Origin: Pseudomonas sp. PDM16 | GTDB lineage: Bacteria; Pseudomonadota; Gammaproteobacteria; Pseudomonadales; Pseudomonadaceae | Assembly (NCBI RefSeq): GCF_014851865.1 | Contig: NZ_JACVAM010000007.1 | Span: forward strand, 1 to 64,000 | Length of the DNA: 64,000 nt | Direction of reading: 5' to 3' | Part shown: one piece after another, positions 52,981 to 62,057 of the stretch | Position numbering within the stretch: position 1 is the first letter of the stretch | How the letters are laid out: each line of letters begins with the position of its first letter | Translations under genes and position numbers: made by a program | The notes under the pieces: generated by a model | What the model saw: only the letters and a program-made list of their open reading frames with translations | Told to the model about the DNA's origin: nothing | Databases searched by the model: none

Positions 52981-55900
52981 TGAGCAACGCGCCTATCGCC
53001 ATCATCGGCATGGCCTGCATCTTCCCGCAGGCCCCAGACCTGGCCGGCTTCTGGCGCAACATCCTGGCCGGCACCGACGCCGTCGGCGAGCCGCAGGACG
53101 AGTGGGAGGCGCAGCGCTACCTGGACTCGGGGCGCATCAACACCCAGCACGGCGGCTACCTGAACGATCTGTACCGCTTCGATCCGCGCGAGTTCGGCAT
53201 CATGCCCAACTCGGTGGATGGCGGTGAGCCGGACCAGTTCCTCGCTCTCAAGGTGGCCTTCGATGCTTTGCAGGATGCCGGCTACGCGGGCGACGGCGTC
53301 GATCATCGCGATACCGGCATCATCCTCGGCCACAGCACCTACCTGCACCGCGGCCAGGTCAGCCATATCCAGAACCATATCGTCCTCGACCAGACTCTGG
53401 AGCTGCTCAAGGCTGCCCAGCCGAGCCTGAGCGAGGACGACCTGGCGCGCCTGCGCACGGCGCTGCAGAAGCAGCTGCCGCCGTCCAACACCGACATCGC
53501 CCCGGGCCTGGTGCCCAACGTGATAACCGGGCGCATCGCCAACCGCCTCAACCTCAAGGGGCCGAATTACATAGTCGACGCCGCCTGTTCCTCCTCGCTG
53601 CTGGCGGTCAACGCCGCCATGGACGAGCTGCGCAGCGGGCGCAGCCGCCTGATGATCGCCGGTGGGGTCAACGCCTCGCTTCCGGCCGAGGTCTCGGTGA
53701 TCTTCACCCAGCTCGGCGCCCTCAGCGGGCGCGGCAAGGTGCGCCCGTTCGAACAGGGCAGTGACGGCACTCTGCTCGGCGAAGGCCTGGGCATGGTAGT
53801 GCTCAAGCGCGTGGATGACGCCCTGGCCGACGGCGACCGTATCTATGCCGTGCTGCGTGGCATCGGTCAGGCCAGCGATGGTCGTGGTACCGGCCTGCTG
53901 GCGCCGAGCGAGGAGGGCGAGGCCCTGTCGATCCGCCGCGCCTATGAGAGCAGCGGTGTCGACCCGGCCAGCATCTCCCTGGTCGAGGCCCACGGCACCG
54001 GTATTCCGCTCGGCGACAAGACCGAGATCGCCGCCCTGCGCAGCGTGCTCGGCGAGCGCCAGGGCCTGCTCGGCAGCGTGGCCATCGGCTCGGTGAAGTC
54101 GATGATCAGCCACTGCATTCCTGCCGCCGGCATCGCCGGCCTGATCAAGACCAGCCTGGCCCTGCACCACAAGGTGCTGCCGCCGACCCTGTGTGGCACG
54201 GTCAACCCGGCGCTGGGCATCGGCGCCACGCCGCTGTACGTCAACACCGCCAGCAAGCCCTGGATCGCCAAGCCACAGAGCCCGCGCCGCGCCGGCATCA
54301 ACTCGTTTGGTTTCGGCGGCATCAATACCCATGCGGTGCTGGAAGAGGCGCCGGCCGCCGCCCAGCGTCCGTTGAGCTTTGCCCGTCGCGAGTGCGAGCT
54401 GTGCGTGTTCGCCGCCACCTCCGAGACCGAGCTGCTGGCCCAGCTGCAGCAGGTGCAGGGCTATATAGAGAGCAACCCCGGTGTGGCGCTGCTGGATCTG
54501 GCCGCGACCCTGGCCGCCCGCGACTGTGCCGGCAAGCCGGCACGCCTGGCCGTGCTGGCCGGCGATGTGGCCGAACTGGCGAAGAAGCTGCAGCAAGCGG
54601 CGAAGAAGATCGCCGAGGCCAAGAGCCCGCGCTGGATGACCCGCACCGGGCAGGTGTTCAGCAGCCAGCCGCTGCTGGGCAAGCTGGCCTTCCTGTTCCC
54701 CGGCGAAGGCTCGCAATACCTGAACATGCTGGCCGACCTGGCCCAGCAGTTCCCCGAAGTGCGCGAGTGGTTCGACTTCTGGCAGGGCCTGTACGACGAA
54801 CAGCCGGGCTCGACCCGTACCGACATCCTGTTCCCGCCGGCCAGCGAGCTGGATGACGAGCTGCGCCAGCGCCTGGAAGCGCGCCTGTTCGACATGGACG
54901 TGGGCTCCGAGGCGGTGTTCGTCGCCAGCCAGGCCCTGTTCAGCCTGCTCGGCGCCCTGGGCGTGGAGCCGGATGCCATGCTCGGCCACAGCACCGGCGA
55001 GTCTTCGGCCCTGGCTGCCAGCGGCGCAATGGCTTTCAGCGACCGTGGCCAACTGGCCGACTTCATCCGCGAGCTGAACCAGGTCTACCGCGGCGTGCTG
55101 GACGGTGGTGGCATCGCCACCGGCGCGCTGCTCACCGTTGGCGCGCTCAAGCGCGAGGTGGTGGACCGCCACATCGCCGCCCGTACCGAGCCTGTGGTGG
55201 TGGCCATGGACAACTGCCAGAACCAGTTGGTGCTGTTCTCCGACCGCGCCACCATCGAGGCCCTGCTGCAGCTGCTCAGCGAGGAGGGCGGCATCTGTTC
55301 GATCCTGCCGTTCGACCGCGCCTACCACACGCCGCTGTTCGCCGCGGTGACCAGCGCCTTCCACCAGTACTACCGCGATGTCGGCCTGCAGGCGCCGAAG
55401 ACACCACTGTATTCCTGCGCCAGCGCCGACCTGTTCCCGGCTGACTCACCCTCAGTCTTCGAGCTGGCAGCGGCGCAGTGGTCGAACACCGTGCGCTTCC
55501 GCGAAACCATCGCCAACATGCACCGCGATGGCGTGCGCTACTTCGTCGAGGTCGGCCCTTCAGGCAACCTGACCGGCTTCGTCAACGACATCCTCGGCGG
55601 TGAGGAATACCTGGCCATCGCCTCCAACGCGCGCAAGCGCAGCGGTGTGGAGCAGTTGTTCAACCTGCTCGGCAGCCTGTTCGTCAACGGCAAGGCGGTG
55701 GACCTCGGCAAGCTCTACCGCGGCATCGCCTGCCGCGTGCTCGACCTCGATCAACCGTTGCCGCAACCCAAGCGCGGCATGCTGGTGAAGAACACCATGC
55801 CGGTGGTGCATGTGAACGAATCGCTTGGAGAGCTGCTGCGCGAACTGTTCCAGCCGGTCGCGGCCGTAGCCGCGCAACCGCTGGCCGCCAGCCCGACGGC

Positions 55901-57572
55901 GCCGCTGCTGGTGGATATCCAGCGCCAGGGCGAGCGACTCAGCGCCCAGTGCCCGCTGTGGTCCACCGACCGCTTCCTCGCCGATCACGTGTTGTCCGGC
56001 CCCAGCTCCTACCATCAACCCGAGCTGCAAGGCCTGGCCTGTGTGGCGATGATGGCCAGCCTGGAAATCATGGCCGAGGCCTGCGCGCTGCTGGCCGGCA
56101 GCGTGGCGATCAACCTGATCGAGAACGTGCGTGCCTTCGACTGGGTCGCCCTGGATCGCGGCGAGCTGACCTTGCAGGTGCAGGCCGAGCGCGTCGCCGA
56201 TAACCACTACCGGGCCGAGCTGCACAACGCCGGCAGCCTGGTGATGAGCGCCGAATTCCGCTTCGCCGCGCAGCTTACCGGCGCGCCGCTGGCCGAGCTG
56301 CAGGGTGGTATCGGTTATCGCTGGCCGGACCACGAGCTGTACAGCACCGGCATGTTCCACGGCCCGCTATTCCAGAGCATCGCCAGTGTCGGCGCCTGGG
56401 CTGAGGAGGGCATCGATGTCCAGCTCGCCAGCTGCTCGCTGGATGGTTTCGTACATGACGGCGAGCCCTGTGCCCTGGTGCTCAACCCGGTGCTGCTGGA
56501 CGCCCTCGGTCAATTGGCCGCCTATTGGCTGGCGCAGCAGGTCGGCACCGATTTCAACAGCTTCCCTTCGCATATCGCCCGCATCGAAATTCATGCACAG
56601 GCACCTGCCGATCTGTCCGGCGCCTGGCTGCGTGGGCGCCAGCGCCCGGTCGATGCGGCCAATAGCGGCCTGGATGCACCGCGCACCTGGACCTTCGACT
56701 GCCTGCACGAGGGCCGCCTGCTGCTGCATGCCAGCGGTTTCGCCAACCTGTTCTTCCCCGTGCCCAACGCCTTCTACCAGCTGCGTCGCGAGCCCATGAA
56801 CGGCTGGCTCGGTGCGCCGCTGGCCAGTGCGGCACCGCAGGCATTGCTGTGGCAGCTGGAGCAGCTGCCCGAGGACTTCTGCAAGCAGTCGGCGGCGATC
56901 TTCCTGCGCATCCTTGCCCATGCCGTGCTGGCCGTGGACGAGCGCGATGAGTGGGAAAGCGTGCGCCAGACCCGCCGCGCCCGTGAGTGGCTGCACGGTC
57001 GCCTGTGCCTGAAGGAAGCGACCCGCTACTTCATCTACCAGCAGACCGGCGAGCTGCTCTGCCCGGCAGACGTGAGCGTGCATCACGACGCACTGGGCGC
57101 GCCCTTCGTCGACGGCTGGTGGAACGGCCACTGGCTGGCCGCGCCGGCCGTGTCGCTGAGCCACGACCGCGATGGCTGCCTGGCCGCTCTGGTGCCGGGC
57201 GGCGCCGTGGGTGTGGACGCCGAGCGCCTGGATCGCCTGCAACGTCCGGAACTGGTGGCCGGCTCGTTCACCGCCCATGAGCAGCAGGTGCTGGCCGCGG
57301 TGGACCCGGCCTGGCAGGGCGAGCTGACCCTGCGTACCTGGTGCGCCAAGGAGGCTGCCGCCAAGTACCTGGGCTGCGGCCTGCGCGGTGCGCCGCAGGA
57401 TTTCGAAGTGCAGTTCGCCGAGATCGGCGACCTGGCCGAAGTGAGTTTCGCCGGAGACGCCAGCCTGGCGCCGGCGTGCGTGAGTGTGGCCTTCGAGGTG
57501 CACGGCGATCAGCTGATCGCCCTGGCCGGGGCCGAATTGGAAGTAGCGGAATACGGAGTGGCCAATGGCTGA
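52980..57572 (+). CDS. Second synthase protein: KS-AT-DH with fused phosphopantetheinyl transferase
   Basis: 1530 residues; ATG 52980 overlaps the previous stop by one base. Domains: KS (about 1-450; C203 in DAACSSSL, H338 in EAHGTG, H378), AT (about 565-880; S671 in GHSTGE), a double hot-dog DH (about 985-1270; H1003 in FLADHVLSG, later Asp in LLDALGQ), and a C-terminal Sfp-type PPTase (about 1290-1520; GVDAERLD and WCAKEAAAKYLG). The KS catalytic triad is complete, so it is not a chain-length-factor-type partner. The fused PPTase can activate the ACPs of this locus, as PfaE does in EPA/DHA systems. A KR and ER are absent here and would be shared from the first protein. Confidence 0.9.
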   Translation: MSNAPIAIIGMACIFPQAPDLAGFWRNILAGTDAVGEPQDEWEAQRYLDSGRINTQHGGYLNDLYRFDPREFGIMPNSVDGGEPDQFLALKVAFDALQDAGYAGDGVDHRDTGIILGHSTYLHRGQVSHIQNHIVLDQTLELLKAAQPSLSEDDLARLRTALQKQLPPSNTDIAPGLVPNVITGRIANRLNLKGPNYIVDAACSSSLLAVNAAMDELRSGRSRLMIAGGVNASLPAEVSVIFTQLGALSGRGKVRPFEQGSDGTLLGEGLGMVVLKRVDDALADGDRIYAVLRGIGQASDGRGTGLLAPSEEGEALSIRRAYESSGVDPASISLVEAHGTGIPLGDKTEIAALRSVLGERQGLLGSVAIGSVKSMISHCIPAAGIAGLIKTSLALHHKVLPPTLCGTVNPALGIGATPLYVNTASKPWIAKPQSPRRAGINSFGFGGINTHAVLEEAPAAAQRPLSFARRECELCVFAATSETELLAQLQQVQGYIESNPGVALLDLAATLAARDCAGKPARLAVLAGDVAELAKKLQQAAKKIAEAKSPRWMTRTGQVFSSQPLLGKLAFLFPGEGSQYLNMLADLAQQFPEVREWFDFWQGLYDEQPGSTRTDILFPPASELDDELRQRLEARLFDMDVGSEAVFVASQALFSLLGALGVEPDAMLGHSTGESSALAASGAMAFSDRGQLADFIRELNQVYRGVLDGGGIATGALLTVGALKREVVDRHIAARTEPVVVAMDNCQNQLVLFSDRATIEALLQLLSEEGGICSILPFDRAYHTPLFAAVTSAFHQYYRDVGLQAPKTPLYSCASADLFPADSPSVFELAAAQWSNTVRFRETIANMHRDGVRYFVEVGPSGNLTGFVNDILGGEEYLAIASNARKRSGVEQLFNLLGSLFVNGKAVDLGKLYRGIACRVLDLDQPLPQPKRGMLVKNTMPVVHVNESLGELLRELFQPVAAVAAQPLAASPTAPLLVDIQRQGERLSAQCPLWSTDRFLADHVLSGPSSYHQPELQGLACVAMMASLEIMAEACALLAGSVAINLIENVRAFDWVALDRGELTLQVQAERVADNHYRAELHNAGSLVMSAEFRFAAQLTGAPLAELQGGIGYRWPDHELYSTGMFHGPLFQSIASVGAWAEEGIDVQLASCSLDGFVHDGEPCALVLNPVLLDALGQLAAYWLAQQVGTDFNSFPSHIARIEIHAQAPADLSGAWLRGRQRPVDAANSGLDAPRTWTFDCLHEGRLLLHASGFANLFFPVPNAFYQLRREPMNGWLGAPLASAAPQALLWQLEQLPEDFCKQSAAIFLRILAHAVLAVDERDEWESVRQTRRAREWLHGRLCLKEATRYFIYQQTGELLCPADVSVHHDALGAPFVDGWWNGHWLAAPAVSLSHDRDGCLAALVPGGAVGVDAERLDRLQRPELVAGSFTAHEQQVLAAVDPAWQGELTLRTWCAKEAAAKYLGCGLRGAPQDFEVQFAEIGDLAEVSFAGDASLAPACVSVAFEVHGDQLIALAGAELEVAEYGVANG

Positions 57573-57861
57573 GAGCAAGAGCGCAATCGAGCAAACCCTG
57601 ATCCACATCGCTGCCGACCTGACCCAGGACTGGGGCATCGAGCTGGACGCGCCGCTGAGTGCCGAGACCCGGCTGGTGGCGGACATGGAGTTCGCCTCGG
57701 TCGACATCATCCAGCTGATCGTCGCCATCGAAGAGCACTACAACCGCCCGAAAATGGGCTTCCAGGATCTGCTGATGAACGACGGCAGTTACGTCGACGA
57801 TCTCTCCATCGGGCAGCTGATCGATTTCGTCCACGAAAAACTCACAGGAGTGCCGGCATGA
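57565..57861 (+). CDS. Discrete acyl carrier protein
   Basis: 98 residues overlapping the previous gene by 8 bases. Four-helix ACP pattern with the phosphopantetheine site at S45 in DMEFASVDIIQL: the residue before the Ser is Ala rather than the Asp of the usual DSL motif, a form seen in some specialised carrier proteins. It is followed by IVAIEEHYN, helix II/III of the fold. It could receive acyl chains from the two synthase proteins or carry a head-group precursor. Confidence 0.82.
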   Translation: MAESKSAIEQTLIHIAADLTQDWGIELDAPLSAETRLVADMEFASVDIIQLIVAIEEHYNRPKMGFQDLLMNDGSYVDDLSIGQLIDFVHEKLTGVPA

Positions 57862-59468
57862 CCACTCGTACCCTCTTCATCGGCATGGATGGCTGCACCT
57901 TCACCATCCTCGACGACCTCTGCGTGGAGAAGGACGGCCAGCCGGCCGTGATGCCCTTCCTCGGCGGCCTCATGGCCCGTGGTACCCGCGCCAAGCTGCG
58001 CTCGACGCCCAACCCGCTGACCCCGCCGGCCTGGGTCTCGCTGATGACCGGGCGCAGCCCGGGCAACCACGGTCTGCTGGATTTCATCCGCGCCGAGGAG
58101 AAGAACGGGGACGTGTTCTTCACCCTCTACGATTCGCGTGACAACCGCGCCGAGACCATCTGGTCGATCGCCAGCCGCCAGGATCGCCGCGTCGCCGTGC
58201 TCAACCTGCCATTCACCGCGCCGCCACCCAAGGACCTCAACGGTTTCATGGTGCCGGGCTTCATCCCATGGCGGCACCTGCGCCGCAACACTGTGCCGGC
58301 CAACTTCTACGATCGTCTCAAGCAGGACCTGCCGGGCTTCGATCCGAAGGAACTGGCCTGGGACTTCGAGCAGGAGAAGCAGGCGGTCAACGACCTTACC
58401 GACGAAGATCGCGAGAACTGGGTGCGCTACCACCTGCCGCGTGAGAAGCAGTGGTTCGAGATCGCCAAGTTCCTGCTCAAGGAAGAGGCGCCCGAGCTGA
58501 TGGCGGTGATGTTCGACGGCGTCGACAAGCTGCAGCACCAGGCCTGGCTGTTCCTCGACCCGGCCCTGCAGCACGACGGCGTCAGTGACTACCACAAGCG
58601 CATGCGCAAGCTGTGCCTGGACTACTTCCGCCAGCTTGATGGCTTCATCGAAGAACTGGTGACCATGGCCGGCCCGGACGTGCAGGTGTTCATGGCCTCC
58701 GACCACGGCTTCACCGCCACCACCGAAGTGGTGCGGATCAACGCCTGGCTGTTCGAGAAGGGCTACCTGCACTGGAAGGAAGTGCTCGATCCGGATTCCG
58801 AGGCCGCCAAGCGCCGCGAGGAAAGCATGTTCGCCAACCTTGACTGGACCAAGACCACCGCTTACTGCCGCACCCCGTCGAGCAACGGCATCAATATCCG
58901 CGTGGCACGCAATCCGGGCGAGACCGGGATCAAGCCGGAAGACTACGAGGCCTTCCGCGAGCAGCTGATCATCGACATCAAGGCGCTCAAGGATCCGGTC
59001 ACCGGCGAGAGCATCGTCAGCGAGATCCACCTGCGCGAGGAAGTCTTCGCCGGCCCGGCGATGCTGGATGCGCCGGACCTGCTGCTGGTGCTGCGCGACT
59101 TCGGTTTCGTCTCGATCAAGAACAAGCTGCCGATCGTCGAACCGCGCGAGGAGCCGGCCGGCACCCACCACCCGGACGGCATCTTCATCGCCTGCGGTCC
59201 GGGCATCCGCAAGGGCGTACAGATCGACCGCCGGCACATCTGCGACGTCGGCGCGACCCTGCTCTACAGCCAGGGCCTGGAAGTGCCCGGCGACTTCGAG
59301 GGCAAGGTGGCCAACGACATGTTCATCAAGCCGTGGCTGAACCAGAACCCGATCCGCATCGGCGAAGCCACCCGCGGGGTGAACCAGGACGCCAACGCCG
59401 AAGGCATGGCCGATGACGAGAAGGACAAGCTGATGGCGCAGCTGCAGATGCTCGGCTACATGGAGTAA
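57858..59468 (+). CDS. Type I phosphodiesterase/nucleotide pyrophosphatase-family enzyme
   Basis: 536 residues; the start overlaps the ACP stop by ATGA. Superfamily motifs are in order: D11 in FIGMDGCTF (metal), T55 in PNPLTPPAWVSLMTG (nucleophile), a MFDGVDKLQHQAW segment with metal Asp/His at about 229, ASDHGFTATTE, and GTHHPDGIFIACGPG with the last His. No signal peptide, so probably cytoplasmic or membrane-associated. This is the second Thr-type alkaline-phosphatase-superfamily enzyme at the locus. It could hydrolyse or transfer a phosphodiester head group. Confidence 0.87.
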   Translation: MTTRTLFIGMDGCTFTILDDLCVEKDGQPAVMPFLGGLMARGTRAKLRSTPNPLTPPAWVSLMTGRSPGNHGLLDFIRAEEKNGDVFFTLYDSRDNRAETIWSIASRQDRRVAVLNLPFTAPPPKDLNGFMVPGFIPWRHLRRNTVPANFYDRLKQDLPGFDPKELAWDFEQEKQAVNDLTDEDRENWVRYHLPREKQWFEIAKFLLKEEAPELMAVMFDGVDKLQHQAWLFLDPALQHDGVSDYHKRMRKLCLDYFRQLDGFIEELVTMAGPDVQVFMASDHGFTATTEVVRINAWLFEKGYLHWKEVLDPDSEAAKRREESMFANLDWTKTTAYCRTPSSNGINIRVARNPGETGIKPEDYEAFREQLIIDIKALKDPVTGESIVSEIHLREEVFAGPAMLDAPDLLLVLRDFGFVSIKNKLPIVEPREEPAGTHHPDGIFIACGPGIRKGVQIDRRHICDVGATLLYSQGLEVPGDFEGKVANDMFIKPWLNQNPIRIGEATRGVNQDANAEGMADDEKDKLMAQLQMLGYME

Positions 59469-59474
59469 CGCGCG

Positions 59475-62057
59475 ATGGCGATGGCCGAGGTCAATGGTGT
59501 CCGGCTGCACTATCAACAGCTGTCCTGCGAACGCACGGAAGGCGAGATCGAGGACGTGGTACTGATCCACGGTCTCGCCGCCAACCTGGCGTTCTGGTAC
59601 ATGCAGATCGGCCATGCCCTGGCCAAGCACTACCGGGTGACCATGTACGACCTGCGCGGTCATGGTCGCTCGAGCATGCCGCAGCAAGGCTACACCCCGG
59701 CCGAACAGGCCGAGGACCTGCGCCAGCTGCTGGACTGGCTGGGCATCGGCCGGGCGCATTTCATCGCCCACAGTTTCGGCGGCACCATCGCGCTGAACCT
59801 GGCGTGCGAGCAGCCCCAGCGCTTTCGCAGCCTGACCATTGCCGATACGCACATCGCCGCCATTCGCAACGTGGGTGCCGACTGGCGCTATGCCGACCAT
59901 ATCCAGCGCATCCTGGATGACAACTGTATCGCCCTGAACACCCGCGAACCCTATTTCGGTTACCGCCTGCTCAAGGAGGCGGCGACCCTGCAGCTGAACC
60001 AGCGCGAGCTGCCGGAAGCCCTGCGCGAACTGATCAATCCGCTGATGGGCAGCTCCGGCAAGCGCACCGCCGACCAGTGGGTGAAACTGCTGGAGACCAC
60101 TGCCGCCCAGGAAGAGCTGATGGGCGACGATGGCCTGGTAGTGGAGCGCCTGCGCCAGCTGCACTTCCCGCTGCTGGCGATCTACGGCGAACGCTCCCAG
60201 GCGGTGACCACCGGGGAGCTGCTGCTCACCGTCTGGCCGCGCGCGGACTTCCGCCTGGTACGAGGTGCGGGGCACTTCTTCCCGGCCTCGCGGCCGCAGA
60301 AGCTGATCCGCTCCTTCGAGTTCTTCCTGCGCCGCGCCAGCGGTCTGCGCCAAGGACGTGCCGAGGATGGCGAAACCAGGCCCTATTTCCGCAGCGACCG
60401 CATCTACAGTCGAGCCGAGCAGTGGTTCTACGCCACCCGCGAAGGCAAGGAGCAGGGGCCGTTCGGCGCCTTCGACGATGCCCTAGACCACCTCAACGCC
60501 TTTATTGCCGAGGTGCTGGCGCGCAAGATCAAGGCCGGCTCGATGTTCAACCTGCCGAGCAAGATCCGCGTGCCGGCCGGGCTCAGCGAGGACGACTTCC
60601 ACCTGATCGCCCGTAACGGCTTTGGCGATGGCATCAACGCCTACGCCCACGCCATGGCCTGGTTCAACGACCACCTGTATGTCGGCACCACCCGCGGCAA
60701 CTTTCCGCTGATGAAGGCGCGACTGCCGATCAGCATGGACCCCTGGCCGGTGGAGTGTCCGGCCAACCCGTTCGACCTCGACCTGCACGCCGAGATCTGG
60801 CGCTACAACCCGCGCAAGGACGAGTGGAAGCGGGTGTTCAAGGCGCCCACCATCATCGGCAGCGATGGCTCGAGGATCCCCCGCGAGCTGGGCTTCCGTG
60901 GCATGTGCGTGTACCCCGGCAGCGCCGGGCGCAAGCCATCGCTGTTCGTCAGTACCTGGTCGCCGGCCAAGGGACCGGGGCCGCTGCTGCTGCGCAGTGA
61001 GGATGGTCTGGACTTCACCCCCAGTTGCGAGCCGGGGCTGATGGGCCTGCCGGTGACCACCATCCGCACCATGGTCAGCTTCAAGGGGCGCATGTACACC
61101 ACCCCGGCCGGTTCGCGCGGTGGCAATCCCAACGTTTCCTCGCACTCCATCGTCTACGAGAGCGAGACGCCGGAGGAGGGCCGCTGGGAGGCCGTCAGCG
61201 ATTTCGGTTTCGGCGATGAGGGCAACAAGACCATCTTCGAGATGTGCCCGTTCGGCGATCATCTCTATATCGGTACCTTCAACCTCAAGGGCTACCAGGT
61301 CTGGCGCAGCACCTGCGAGTCCAAGCCCTACCACTGGGAGCAGGTGATAGCCGATGGCGCCGGCCGCGGCCCGCTCAACCAGTCGGTGCTGAGCATGTAC
61401 CCGTTCAAGGGCGCGCTCTATGTCGGCAGCGCCATCCAGGGCGGCGGCATCGACCGGCAGAACGGCGTCGGCCCGGCGCCACCCGAGCTGATCCGCATCC
61501 GCCCGGACCTGAGCTGGGATCTGCTGGTAGGCGATGCACGGATGACCGACAAGGGCTGGAAGGAGCCGCTGTCCGGTTACATGGCGGGCTTCGACAACTT
61601 CTTCAACGGCTACTTCTGGCGCATGGCCGAGCACGAGGGCTGGCTGTATCTGTCGACCTTCGACTGGAGCGGCCTGCTCGGCTACGCCCGGCGCGACAGC
61701 TGGCCGGAGCCCTTCCTCAACATCGTCAACAGCGTTGGCGAGAAATTCATCTTCGAGCGCCAGTCGGGCTTCGACCTGTACCGCAGTTACGACGGCGAGA
61801 ACTGGGTGCCGGTGACCACCGATGGCATGGGCAACCCCTACAACATCGGCATGCGCACTATCGTTTCCTCGCCCTACGGCCTGTTCCTCGGCGCTGCCAA
61901 CCCCTTCGGCCCCAGGGTCTGGCCGCTGGGCGGGGACCGCTATATCGACAACCCGCGCGGCGGCTGCGAAGTGTTCTTCGCCCCGCGCAAACAGATGACC
62001 TCGGCCGCACCCAGCGCCGGTATCCGTGACCGGTCCAAAGGAAGCCCCGTGCTATGA
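59475..62057 (+). CDS. Alpha/beta-hydrolase fused to a propeller-like domain
   Basis: 860 residues, starting 6 bases after the previous stop. The first about 290 residues are a complete alpha/beta-hydrolase: oxyanion VLIHGLAANLAFW, nucleophile S100 in HSFGG, and catalytic H267 in GAGHFFPAS. After a linker of about 80 residues, residues about 380-850 form repeated strand units with the pattern LYVGT, LFVST, MYTTPAGS, LYIGTFN, LYVGSA, LYLSTFDWSG and LFLGAANPFG, spaced like the blades of a beta-propeller. No signal peptide. The hydrolase could release product as a thioesterase or acyltransferase; the propeller may bind the partner synthase. I do not know this fusion from described systems. Confidence 0.82.
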   Translation: MAMAEVNGVRLHYQQLSCERTEGEIEDVVLIHGLAANLAFWYMQIGHALAKHYRVTMYDLRGHGRSSMPQQGYTPAEQAEDLRQLLDWLGIGRAHFIAHSFGGTIALNLACEQPQRFRSLTIADTHIAAIRNVGADWRYADHIQRILDDNCIALNTREPYFGYRLLKEAATLQLNQRELPEALRELINPLMGSSGKRTADQWVKLLETTAAQEELMGDDGLVVERLRQLHFPLLAIYGERSQAVTTGELLLTVWPRADFRLVRGAGHFFPASRPQKLIRSFEFFLRRASGLRQGRAEDGETRPYFRSDRIYSRAEQWFYATREGKEQGPFGAFDDALDHLNAFIAEVLARKIKAGSMFNLPSKIRVPAGLSEDDFHLIARNGFGDGINAYAHAMAWFNDHLYVGTTRGNFPLMKARLPISMDPWPVECPANPFDLDLHAEIWRYNPRKDEWKRVFKAPTIIGSDGSRIPRELGFRGMCVYPGSAGRKPSLFVSTWSPAKGPGPLLLRSEDGLDFTPSCEPGLMGLPVTTIRTMVSFKGRMYTTPAGSRGGNPNVSSHSIVYESETPEEGRWEAVSDFGFGDEGNKTIFEMCPFGDHLYIGTFNLKGYQVWRSTCESKPYHWEQVIADGAGRGPLNQSVLSMYPFKGALYVGSAIQGGGIDRQNGVGPAPPELIRIRPDLSWDLLVGDARMTDKGWKEPLSGYMAGFDNFFNGYFWRMAEHEGWLYLSTFDWSGLLGYARRDSWPEPFLNIVNSVGEKFIFERQSGFDLYRSYDGENWVPVTTDGMGNPYNIGMRTIVSSPYGLFLGAANPFGPRVWPLGGDRYIDNPRGGCEVFFAPRKQMTSAAPSAGIRDRSKGSPVL

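Noticed and set aside
44800..57861. EPA/DHA-type PUFA synthase
   Set aside because: Lacks the tandem ACP array, the KS-chain-length-factor pair and the separate pfaD; related in style, but not the same system.
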